DNA from: SIG350 sp964520895
Lineage (GTDB): Bacteria > Bacillota > Clostridia > TANB77 > SIG350
DNA: 60,237 nucleotides
Assembly (NCBI GenBank): GCA_964520895.1
Contig: CAZFOR010000003.1
Coordinates: 1-60,237, forward strand
Reading direction: 5' to 3'
Both the position numbers and the translations under genes were made by a program. The first letter of the stretch is position 1. The number at the start of each line of letters is the position of its first letter. Shown piece by piece: positions 35,358 through 44,089 of this stretch. The notes under the pieces were generated by a model. It ran no database searches. It had not been told where the DNA came from and saw only the letters and a list, made by a program, of their open reading frames with translations.

Positions 35358-37385
35358 ATGTTGAATTTTTTAAAGAAACATAAATATAGTATAAGGGTAT
35401 TATTTGATTATAATTTAATTATAATATTAGTGGTATTAGCACTATATTTTACAGTTCCAACAATTATGAATTATTTGCCAGAAACAATTAATACACAGTT
35501 TGATGTAATGATGTCATTTATTTCATATAGACAACAGTATTTAATAATAATGATGCTTTTCTTAATAATTACAAATCCAATATTATTAATTTTATTAAAG
35601 AGTATATTTAAACTGGAAAATGAAATATCTACAAATGATGATTGGAAAGAAAATAAAGAGTTAATAAGTAAAGTAAGGAAAGATTGTTACAAAATACCAT
35701 ATACTATATTTTTAATTCAGCTTTCTATTGCAGTAATAGTAGTACTTGGAATATTAGTAACAACAGGTAGTCATGATTGGTTAATGATAATTAAAGTATC
35801 ACTATTAGTATTAACATTTGATGTTTTAGCAACAGTTATGTCATTTATTCTTTCAAAAAGGGTGTTTACAAAAATATTAGTAACGCTGCCATATGATGAA
35901 AATAATAAATGGTTTAGAATATCATTAAAAAGTAAAATGTTAATGTTGATATTACCTATGTTATTAATGGCACTACTTTTTACATCATTAGTTGGATATA
36001 CTAGAATATCATATGAAAAAGGTAATATATTACATGATGCATATGAAAAGTTTTTATTTGATATTTCTGAAAAATCACAAGATGGATTAACAGATGAGCA
36101 AATAAATAATGAATTAAATAATATTGAATTTATTAATAAAAATCATAATAGAGTTATTATTTATGAAGATGAAACATATAAAAGTATAGATGATAAAGGA
36201 GTAACAGATTTTATTATAAAATATACATTACAGATTTCAAACAAATATGATGGGAAAATAATGGATAGTTATGGTAAAGACATACAAGGTGTGATGAAAA
36301 GAGTATATAACGTTGATAAGCAGCAATATTGTTATATAGGTGTAATATATGACTTGTCATCACCAGGTGCATTAGCATTTTTGCTAGTGTCATCAATGTT
36401 GTTCTTTATACTAAACTTTATTGTATTAAGAAGTGTATCAAATGAAATTACAAATGGTGTAACAATGTCATTAGAAAGACTTCAAGAAATATCTGAAAAT
36501 AGAAATGATTATACAAAAAGTAAACATAGTTTAAAAGTTATATCAAATGATGAAATGGGTGAACTTGCAATTGTATTTAATAAGATTCAGGAATTAACTA
36601 ATGAATATATTAATGAGATACATGATGGTCAAGAAACACTTATGGAAAAAGATAGACTTGCATCACTTGGACAGTTGATGGGAGGTATAGCACATAACTT
36701 AAAAACACCTATTATGTCAATATCAGGTAATCTGCAAGGACTTCAAGATTTGATTACAGAATATAATGTATCTGTTGGTGATCCAGAAGTAACAACTGAT
36801 GACCATAAAGCAATTGCAAATGATATGCAAGAATTGGTAGATAAAACTAGAATTCATTTATCATATATGTCAGATGTAATTACAGCTGTTAAAGGTCAAG
36901 CAGTTCAATTAGACTCATCTGAAACACAGATATTTGGGGCATTAGAAGTTGCAAGTAGAATTGAGATATTAATGAAACATGAGCTTAAAAGTGCATTAGT
37001 TGAAATGAAAGTAAATGTTGAAGAAGAGGCAAAAACAGGATATATCAAAGGTGATATAAATAGTTTAGTTCAAGTATTAAATAACTTAGTTCAAAATGCT
37101 ATATATGCAAGTAAAGATGCTGAAAATAAAGTTATATATTTTGATATAAGCAAACAAGATAATAAAATATGTTTTAAAGTTCAAGATAATGGTTGTGGTA
37201 TACCACAAAATATACAAGAAAAATTATTTAAAGAAATGGTTACTACAAAGGGTAAAAACGGAACAGGCTTAGGGTTATATATGTCATATTCAACAATTAG
37301 AGGAAAGTTTAATGGTACATTTGAATTTGAATCAAAAGAAGGAGAAGGTACAACATTCTATATTAAAATACCTGTAAGTCAGTAA
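35358..37385 (+). CDS. Membrane sensor histidine kinase co-transcribed with the NRPS
   Basis: 675 residues. About six helices lie in the first 225 residues. An extracytoplasmic segment (about 225-335) follows, then another helix, a HAMP-like region and the kinase core. The phospho-acceptor is in GGIAHNLKTPIMSISGNLQG (near residue 444). ATP-binding boxes are LNNLVQNAIYASKD, DNGCGIP and GTGLGLYMSYS. The gene starts 11 bases after the NRPS stop behind AAGGAG, so they are co-transcribed. No response regulator lies beside it; the nearest is the REC-HD-GYP gene at 41.3 kb. Confidence 0.92.
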   Translation: MLNFLKKHKYSIRVLFDYNLIIILVVLALYFTVPTIMNYLPETINTQFDVMMSFISYRQQYLIIMMLFLIITNPILLILLKSIFKLENEISTNDDWKENKELISKVRKDCYKIPYTIFLIQLSIAVIVVLGILVTTGSHDWLMIIKVSLLVLTFDVLATVMSFILSKRVFTKILVTLPYDENNKWFRISLKSKMLMLILPMLLMALLFTSLVGYTRISYEKGNILHDAYEKFLFDISEKSQDGLTDEQINNELNNIEFINKNHNRVIIYEDETYKSIDDKGVTDFIIKYTLQISNKYDGKIMDSYGKDIQGVMKRVYNVDKQQYCYIGVIYDLSSPGALAFLLVSSMLFFILNFIVLRSVSNEITNGVTMSLERLQEISENRNDYTKSKHSLKVISNDEMGELAIVFNKIQELTNEYINEIHDGQETLMEKDRLASLGQLMGGIAHNLKTPIMSISGNLQGLQDLITEYNVSVGDPEVTTDDHKAIANDMQELVDKTRIHLSYMSDVITAVKGQAVQLDSSETQIFGALEVASRIEILMKHELKSALVEMKVNVEEEAKTGYIKGDINSLVQVLNNLVQNAIYASKDAENKVIYFDISKQDNKICFKVQDNGCGIPQNIQEKLFKEMVTTKGKNGTGLGLYMSYSTIRGKFNGTFEFESKEGEGTTFYIKIPVSQ

Positions 37386-37522
37386 TATATGTAGATTGAT
37401 AAATATGGTGGGATTAATTTTCTGCCATATTTTTTGATTGAATTATAACATTCTCAAAAGTTATTATATAAGACATTATCATAAATTAATCATAGATTAA
37501 AGCATAAAATATAAGTTGAATA

Positions 37523-37551
37523 ATGACAATTATGTAAATATATAGTATAAT
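37523..37551 (+). promoter_or_regulatory. Promoter of the 350-residue unknown gene
   Basis: ATGACA at 37523-37528 and TATAAT at 37546-37551 are 17 bases apart. Confidence 0.5.
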
Positions 37552-37624
37552 TGTATTGATATAATTTATATATTAAATTGAAAGTAAAAAATGTTGTATA
37601 TAAAAATATATAGGAGTGATAAAA

Positions 37625-38677
37625 ATGGTAGATATGAAAGTTATAAAAGGTGGAAAAGCTAATAAAAATGTTAATAAACGTTATATGGGTTCTTATAAAT
37701 ATAGTAAAGAGGACATTAAAGAATTATTAAGTAATTTGGGTATTATATATAAAGAAAGCATGAAGAAACAAGAACTATTTAATTTATTATATGATACATA
37801 TAATAATGGCAATATAGATAATTTAATATATATACTTTCAAATAATGCTATAGATATGCTAAATAGAATACTAAAAGGTAATTGCAAAATAATAGTTAAT
37901 TCTGATACATCATTTTATACAATGAGTAGTATACTTGAATTAATTAGTATATTAGTTATAGAAGCTGAGATTACTGATAATATAAATGAAATGATATTTG
38001 ATACTAAGCTTAATAATAATATTAATGAAGGTATTAATAGGTTGTTTTCAGATGAGTATAAAACAAAAATTAACAAAATAAATAAACTATCACAAATTAT
38101 GAAAGCAATTGTTTATGTTTATGGTGTAATTGAATATGACGAAATGATACAAATGTTAAATAGGTTATTTAAAAATAAAGTTGATGAACATGATATTTAT
38201 ATGTTGATTATGCATAGTATTGATTTTAATCAATTTATTGATTTTATAGACATAGATGATGTAGAGTATTTCTGTCAGTCTGGAGTATATAATATTGAAG
38301 AAATATTAGAGGAAAGGGAAAAAAGAAATATTACATATAAAAAATATAGTTTAAAAGAGTTAGAGATGATTATTGATGGTCAATTTAAACCATCACAAGC
38401 AGAATTAGATTTATATGAATTTTTGTGTGATATTCATGAGGAAGGACAAAATTTATTTTACTATATTAGCAATCAGATTTCGACAAATACTGATAGTAAT
38501 GATATAACAGATTATATGCATATTAAAGAATTACAGTTAAATAGAAAAGACCTAGAAAAATATCTAGATTTATACAATAATGCGTATAATCATATTGCAC
38601 AATATGCATTATATGGCTATTCTCCTATTGAACTTATGGAGAAGATGAAAAATAAAGGTGTATATAAACTATATTAA
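37625..38677 (+). CDS. Protein of unknown function with a SAP-like N-terminal motif
   Basis: 351 residues, soluble, strongly helical and rich in Ile, Asn and Asp. Residues about 20-60 (YSKEDIKELLSNLGIIYKES, then KKQELFNLLYD) look like a SAP-type helix-extended-helix motif that can bind DNA or RNA. No catalytic motif is seen further on. ATG 37625 follows AGGAG by eight bases; GTG 37616 overlaps that site. It stands alone between its own promoter and a terminator. Function unknown. Confidence 0.65.
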   Translation: MVDMKVIKGGKANKNVNKRYMGSYKYSKEDIKELLSNLGIIYKESMKKQELFNLLYDTYNNGNIDNLIYILSNNAIDMLNRILKGNCKIIVNSDTSFYTMSSILELISILVIEAEITDNINEMIFDTKLNNNINEGINRLFSDEYKTKINKINKLSQIMKAIVYVYGVIEYDEMIQMLNRLFKNKVDEHDIYMLIMHSIDFNQFIDFIDIDDVEYFCQSGVYNIEEILEEREKRNITYKKYSLKELEMIIDGQFKPSQAELDLYEFLCDIHEEGQNLFYYISNQISTNTDSNDITDYMHIKELQLNRKDLEKYLDLYNNAYNHIAQYALYGYSPIELMEKMKNKGVYKLY

Positions 38678-38683
38678 ATTAAA

Positions 38684-38719
38684 GAAAAATTAAACTTAAA
38701 AATATGGTTTAATTTTTTT
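38684..38719 (+). terminator. Rho-independent terminator
   Basis: GAAAAATTAAAC pairs with GTTTAATTTTTTTC across an 11-base loop. The T-run is part of the right arm. Confidence 0.6.
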
Positions 38720-38827
38720 CTATTATTCTATGTTCTATTAGCATAATTAAGTTCTGAAAAATCACAAAAACAAGATAATTAAGTTGATAAAGTAATGTAT
38801 TATTATGGTAATAAAGGAGATGCTTTT

Positions 38828-40127
38828 ATGGAAAGAAAAATAATGAAAGATTTAATAAAATGGAAACAAAATAAAAGTGAGAGATTACCATTAATAGTAT
38901 ATGGTGCAAGGCAAGTTGGAAAAACATATATATTAAAAGAATTTGCCCAAAGACATTATACTGATTATGTGTATATTAATTTTGAGCAAATGGATTATGC
39001 TAAAACAATATTTGATAAAGAATTAATACCAGATAAAATAATTGTTATGTTAGAAAGATATTTAAAGAAAAAAATTATACCTGAGCAAACATTAATTATA
39101 TTTGATGAAATACAAATTTGTGAAAGAGCATTAACATCTTTAAAGTATTTTGCAGAACAAGCAAGTGAATATCATATTATATGTGCTGGTAGTTTTTTAG
39201 GTGTTGCTATAAATAGAGAAAAATTTTCATTTCCAGTTGGAAAAATTGAAATGATTAATTTATATCCTTTGGATTTTGAGGAGTTTTTATGGGAAATGGG
39301 AGAAAAAGATTTAGCAGATAATATTAAATTAAGTGTACAAAAAAGGAAACCATTGTCTATTTTTGAACATGAAGATGCATTAGAATTATATAGGACATAT
39401 CTAATAACAGGTGGAATGCCTGCAATAGTTCAAGATTATTCAATAAATAAAAATTTTGATAATACAAGACAAAAACAAAATGATATTATAAATTCATATA
39501 TTACAGATATGGCAAAATATGCAACAGCTAGTGAAACTACTAAAATTAGAACAGCTTATGACTCATTACCATTACAAATAGCAAAAGAAAATAAAAAGTT
39601 TCAATATAAACTTATAAAAAAAGGTGCAAGTAGTTCAAATTTTGGGGAAGCTATAGATTGGTTAGAATTAGCAAAAGTGGTATTAAAATGTAAAAAAATT
39701 GAGCAAATAAAAAAACCATTGGAAGGTTATATGGATTTAAGTAGTTTTAAATTGTATATGGGTGATATAGGGTTACTTACATATAAATCAAAAATTTCAC
39801 CAGAAGACATATTATTAGAGTCAAAAGAAATTAATGAATTTAGAGGACGGTTTAACTGAAAGCTATGTAGCACAAGCTTTAATTACTAATAGATATGATT
39901 TGTATTATTGGGTATCAGAAGGAAAAGCAGAAATTAATTTTATAATAATGAAGGATAATGAGATAATACCTGTTGAAGTAAAAGCTAATGACCATGTAAG
40001 AGCTAGAAGCTTATCAGTATATGTACAAAGATTTAAACCTAAGTATAGTATAAGGATTTCTAGTAAAAACATAGGGTTTGATAATAATATATTATCAATA
40101 CCTTTGTATGCTGTATTTTGTATATAA
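38828..40127 (+). CDS. AAA ATPase with DUF4143 domain (copy 3), +1 frameshift at CGG 39848
   Basis: About 432 residues if the frame changes once. Walker A is GARQVGKT, Walker B TLIIFDEIQ, with the sensor block CAGSFLGVAINREKFSFPVGKI. Frame 0 reads to INEFRG, then an in-frame CGG (39848-39850), and would stop at TGA 39857. Skipping the C gives GLTESYVAQALITNRYDLYY, EINFIIMKDNEIIPVEVKA and the same SIPLYAVFCI end as copy 2. All domain motifs are intact on both sides. ATG 38828 follows AAGGAG by eight bases. Either a pseudogene or a site of programmed frameshifting. Confidence 0.8.
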
Positions 40128-40130
40128 TAT

Positions 40131-40159
40131 TTTGAAATATATAAAATATGTGATATAAT
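40131..40159 (+). promoter_or_regulatory. Promoter of recF and the REC-HD-GYP gene
   Basis: TTTGAA at 40131-40136 and TATAAT at 40154-40159 are 17 bases apart, with TATGTGA directly before the -10. Confidence 0.5.
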
Positions 40160-40194
40160 GAAATGGAAATAAATTAGAGTGAGTAGGAATTAAT

Positions 40195-41274
40195 ATGTAT
40201 ATACAAAAAGTAAAATTAAAAAATTTTAGAAATTATATAAATGAAGAAATAGATTTGGATGAAAATTTAAATATATTTATTGGCAATAATGCACAAGGAA
40301 AGACTAATATAATTGAGAGTATATATTTATCTGCAATTGGTAAGTCTTTTAGAACGAATTATGATGAAGAAATGATAAATTTTCAAAATGATAATTTTAG
40401 TATAGATATTGAGTATATTAAAAATGATAGACAAAATAGTGTTAATATTTTTTTAGAAAAAGATAAACGTAAATTAGTTAAAATTAATGGTATTAAAATT
40501 GATAAATTAAGTCAAATATTAGGAAATGTTAATGTTATACTTTTTTCGCCAGATGAATTAAAAGTGATAAAACAATCACCTAGTGTTCGAAGAAAGTTTT
40601 TTGATATATCTATTAGCCAAATAAAGCCTATGTATTTGCATTATTTACTTGAATACAATAAAATATTAGTACAAAGAAATAATTTGCTAAAACAGCTAAG
40701 AACTAATCAATCCTTAATACAAACTATTGACATATGGAATGAAAAACTTGTTGAAACAGGAATGAAAGTTATGGAAATGAGACATAAGTATATAGATAAT
40801 ATCTCAAAAATCTTGCCTGATAGACATAAAACGATTTCTGATAATAAAGAAAAACTAGAATTAAAATATATTCCTAATTGTGAAACAAAAGAAGTTTTTT
40901 ATGATAAATTGTCAAAATACTTGAAATATGATATCGAAAGAGGTTATACTAGTAATGGAATACATAAAGATGACTATATGTTTTATATAAATGATATTGA
41001 ACTTAGCAAGTTTGGGTCGCAAGGACAACAAAGAAGTGGAATACTTTCATATAAATTAGCTGAGATAGATAATATGTATGAAGAGTTTGGTGAATATCCA
41101 ATATTATTATTAGATGATGTTACATCTGAATTAGATAATGATAGAATAAATAAGTTACTTGAAAATCTTAAAAGATATCAAACAATAATAACATGTACAG
41201 ATATAGATAATTTTAAAATATTAGATAAATATAAGGTGTTTAATGTAAAAGAAGGAATAGTAAAAGAGGTGTAA
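40195..41274 (+). CDS. recF: DNA replication and repair protein RecF
   Basis: 359 residues, the usual length. Motifs are KLKNFRNYINEEIDLDENLN, Walker A IGNNAQGKTNIIES, the signature FGSQGQQRSGILSYKLAE and Walker B YPILLLDDVTSELD. RecF helps load RecA at gapped DNA. It is usually beside dnaA-dnaN or gyrB; here it stands apart and is coupled to a cyclic-di-GMP-type regulator, whose start is 3 bases after its stop. Confidence 0.95.
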   Translation: MYIQKVKLKNFRNYINEEIDLDENLNIFIGNNAQGKTNIIESIYLSAIGKSFRTNYDEEMINFQNDNFSIDIEYIKNDRQNSVNIFLEKDKRKLVKINGIKIDKLSQILGNVNVILFSPDELKVIKQSPSVRRKFFDISISQIKPMYLHYLLEYNKILVQRNNLLKQLRTNQSLIQTIDIWNEKLVETGMKVMEMRHKYIDNISKILPDRHKTISDNKEKLELKYIPNCETKEVFYDKLSKYLKYDIERGYTSNGIHKDDYMFYINDIELSKFGSQGQQRSGILSYKLAEIDNMYEEFGEYPILLLDDVTSELDNDRINKLLENLKRYQTIITCTDIDNFKILDKYKVFNVKEGIVKEV

Positions 41275-41277
41275 GTT

Positions 41278-42331
41278 ATGAGAAAAAATCAAATATCAAC
41301 AGATAATGGATATAAGATATTAGTAGTTGATGATGAACAAGGTATAATTGATTCTATGTCAATATTTCTACGAAGAAGCGGATATGAGGTTAGAGGTATA
41401 ACTAATCCATTAGAGGCTATTGAAACGATGAGAGTAGAACAATTTGATTTGTTATTACTTGACTATATTATGACACCAATACATGGAGATAAAGTAATTG
41501 ATGAAGTAAGAAAGTTTAATAAAGATTTATACATATTATTGTTAACAGGACATAAGGATTTAGCTCCACCACTTGAAACAATAAAGAAATATGATATTCA
41601 ACGGATATTGTGAAAAAAGTGATAATCCTAATCAAGTGTTGCTTTTAATTGAATCAGCTTTAAAGTCTGTTGAGCAAGTAAAGACTATTAAAAGAATTAA
41701 TGAAGAACTACATGAATCAAATACTAAACTTGAACAAGCATATATGGGAACAGTTGAAGCACTTAGAGTTGCTGTTGATGCAAAAGATACATATACAAAA
41801 GGTCATTCTGATAGAGTAGCATATTATTCAAAGTTGTTAGCAAAAGAAGCTGGACTTGAAGAAAAAGACCAAGAAAGAATTTATTTAGGAGGACTATTCC
41901 ATGATATAGGTAAAATAGGCGTTCCTGATAATATATTACAAAAACCAGGAAAATTGTCTGATGATGAATATAGTGAGATAAAAAATCATCCATTAATTGG
42001 TACACAAATTATAAATGCGGCATCAATATTTCAAGATATTATCCCTATTGTAAAACATCATCATGAAAGATATGATGGAAGAGGGTATCCTTCAAAATTA
42101 ACTGGAAAAGATATTCCGTTATATGCTAGAATAACAGCAATAGCAGATTCTTTTGACGCAATGACATCTGACAGACAATATAGGCCAAGAATGAATTTAC
42201 AAGAGGCATTAGATGATATTTTAAAAAACTGTGATATTCAATTTGATGGAGAACTTGCAAAATTATTTGTTACACTAATTAATAGGGATAAAGATATAAT
42301 TCAAAAAGAAATGGATCATGTTTTTTATTAA
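41278..42331 (+). CDS. Response regulator with HD-GYP domain, +1 frameshift at CGG 41602
   Basis: About 350 residues across one frame change. The receiver domain (1-105) has ILVVDDEQGI, the phospho-acceptor in LLLLDYIMTP and LLTGHKD. Frame 0 reaches KKYDIQ, then CGG (41602-41604), and would end at TGA 41611. Skipping the C restores GYCEKSDNPNQVLLLIESAL, a coiled linker and an HD-GYP phosphodiesterase domain with KGHSDRVA, FHDIGKIGVPD, IVKHHHERYDGRGYPSKLTG. It would degrade c-di-GMP under phospho-control. Its partner kinase may be that of the NRPS operon, though this is only inference. Confidence 0.85.
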
Positions 42332-42351
42332 ATAATATATAAAGTATAAAA

Positions 42352-42387
42352 AAATAGCATATATCTAAAAATGCTATTTCTTTTTTA
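42352..42387 (+). terminator. Rho-independent terminator after the HD-GYP gene
   Basis: AAATAGCAT and ATGCTATTT pair across a 10-base loop, followed by CTTTTTTATTTT. Confidence 0.85.
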
Positions 42388-42399
42388 TTTTGAAAAGAC

Positions 42400-42428
42400 T
42401 TGAAAATTAAGCTAAAAAATTGTATACT
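42400..42428 (+). promoter_or_regulatory. Promoter of tRNA-Arg
   Basis: TTGAAA at 42400-42405 and TATACT at 42423-42428 are 17 bases apart, 12 bases before the tRNA. Confidence 0.7.
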
Positions 42429-42440
42429 ATATAAGCAAAT

Positions 42441-42517
42441 GTACCCATAGCTTAATTGGATAGAGCATCTGACTACGGATCAGAAGGTTGGAGGTTCAAA
42501 TCCTCTTGGGTACGCCA
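42441..42517 (+). tRNA. tRNA-Arg (anticodon ACG)
   Basis: 77 bases with encoded CCA. The acceptor is GTACCCA/TGGGTAC and the anticodon stem TCTGA/TCAGA encloses CTACGGA with ACG. With A34 changed to inosine it reads CGT, CGC and CGA but not CGG. No CGG-reading tRNA is in the window, which matters for the CGG frameshift sites nearby. Confidence 0.95.
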
Positions 42518-42529
42518 AAAGAAGTGAGA

Positions 42530-43407
42530 CTATTTCACTTCTTTATTTTTGTGTAATTTAAATTGTTCATCAATTATTTCTAAGTTTTTAATACTATTAT
42601 TGTTTTTTAATAATTCTAGTTGTTTTTGAGCTATATTATTTAATTTTATTATTCTTTCTTTTTGGGATATTCCAGTTGATATCATATCTGCATTTAAATT
42701 TTCTAAGTTGGTTAAAACAATTAAATGTAATATGTCCGTATAATCTCTAATATTACCTTCTAAATTGGGATTTTTATCTCGCCATTCTTTTGCGGTTATA
42801 CCAAATAAAGCAACATTTAAAACATCTGCCTCATTTGAATATACATATTGTTTTTGTTGATCACTTATAGTTGGTACAATAAATTCTTTTATACTATCTG
42901 TATGAATAATATAATTGGTTTTTGATAATTCCCTTTTTACAGACCATTCAATTTTATTTTTATATGATTCATTAATTTTTAATCTTTCGAATTCTGTTAT
43001 TAAATATAATTTAAACTCCGAACTTAACCAACTAGCAAATTCAAAAGCAATATCTGGATGAGCAAATGTTCCAATGCTGTACTTTCCCCCTTTACTAATA
43101 ATTCCTATGCTATTTGTTCTTTTTATCCATTGGGTTGGTGACATTGAAAAAGAATTTTTACCATATTCAGTTTTAATTTGGTCGAATTCGACCAAATTAA
43201 AACTATTATTATGTAATTGTTCCCAAAGTCCTATATAATCAATAGTATCTATTCTTCGTAGCCAGTTTTTGACTGTAAAAGAGGGATCACTTGAATTTTG
43301 ATATTTTGCTAAATCTGTTAGTGAAATAAAATCGATATTGTTTAGTCTAGAAATTCTTTTGATGTATCTTTAACTAATATTTCAGTGCTTATAATTTTTC
43401 TTTCCAT
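42530..43407 (-). pseudogene. KilA-N domain protein with a 5' frameshift
   Basis: Phage-type KilA-N DNA-binding protein. From the minus-strand ATG 43407 (AAAGGA upstream) the frame reads MERKIISTEILVKDTSKEF and soon meets TAA. The neighbouring frame then stays open with ISLTDLAKYQNSSDPSFTV, NWLRRIDTIDYIGLWEQL, VEFDQIKTEYGKNSFSMSP, TFAHPDIAFEFASWLSSEFK and a helical C terminus. One base appears to be missing around 43340-43365. A TTG at 43195 gives a shorter frame but cuts the KilA-N domain. There is no CGG here, so this break is of another kind than the three CGG sites. Confidence 0.75.
43169..43204. repeat. 36-bp perfect palindrome inside the KilA-N gene
   Basis: AGTTTTAATTTGGTCGAA is followed at once by its exact reverse complement, with no spacer. 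It encodes the conserved VEFDQIK segment of the domain. Such a long perfect palindrome inside coding sequence is unexpected; it may be an autoregulatory site or a product of recombination. Confidence 0.85.
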
Positions 43408-43517
43408 AAATTCACATCCTTTTAACAAACTTTACCATATTATATAATATGTGATTCAAAAAGGCAAACGTTCGTTCTAAATCTTATGATTTTATTATTT
43501 TTTATTTTTATTTACAG

Positions 43518-43546
43518 TTGATTTTTAAACAAAAATGAGTTAATAT
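43518..43546 (+). promoter_or_regulatory. Promoter of a small membrane protein gene
   Basis: TTGATT at 43518-43523 and TAATAT at 43541-43546 are 17 bases apart, 24 bases before the start. Confidence 0.55.
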
Positions 43547-43570
43547 AAATATGTAAAGGGGAAATGTATT

Positions 43571-43978
43571 ATGGATAATAAGATTCTTATGATAGTAGCA
43601 TTAATTGTTACATATATAATAATGAAATTTGCAGCAAGATTTTATAGAAAAGTATCAGATGGTAACTCGATTAAACAGGAAGAGTCATTTGAATGGCAAG
43701 CAATATTATTTTTGATTTTAGGAATATTATATATATTAACAATATATATAGGTAATATGTTTGATTCAAATTTAAGGTTAATAATATTATATAGTGAGAT
43801 TGTAGTTTTAGCAATAAATGTTGTTAGCTTTATTAGAATGTTTTTAGGACAAATATACAATTATTTTAAATATCAAAAAGGTGGAGATATTTGGCTTATT
43901 ATATCTGTTCATTTTTTGAAAAATTTAGTATTATCATATTATTTATATAACTATTATATTACATACATAGCACAATAA
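43571..43978 (+). CDS. Small integral membrane protein of unknown function
   Basis: 135 residues with about four hydrophobic segments (residues about 5-20, 45-62, 70-95 and 110-130). Between the first two is a basic/acidic loop (RFYRKVSDGNSIKQEESFEW). There is no recognised family. AAAGGGG precedes the ATG, and the gene has its own promoter and terminator. Confidence 0.6.
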   Translation: MDNKILMIVALIVTYIIMKFAARFYRKVSDGNSIKQEESFEWQAILFLILGILYILTIYIGNMFDSNLRLIILYSEIVVLAINVVSFIRMFLGQIYNYFKYQKGGDIWLIISVHFLKNLVLSYYLYNYYITYIAQ

Positions 43979-44016
43979 ATAAATTTGAAACAATTTCAAA
44001 AAATAACCAAAAAAGT

Positions 44017-44046
44017 AAAAATCATATAGTATATGATTTTTTTTTG
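44017..44046 (+). terminator. Rho-independent terminator
   Basis: ATCATATA-G-TATATGAT, preceded by AAAAA and followed by TTTTTTTTTT, forms a tight hairpin with a long T-run. Confidence 0.75.
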
Positions 44047-44089
44047 AGCTCAAAATATTAATGTAAAACTAAAAGAAAGGAGAAAAACA

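Noticed and set aside
42530..43407. KilA-N break as a fourth CGG-type frameshift
   Set aside because: The break needs a shift in the other direction and there is no CGG at the site. It looks like ordinary decay of an accessory gene.
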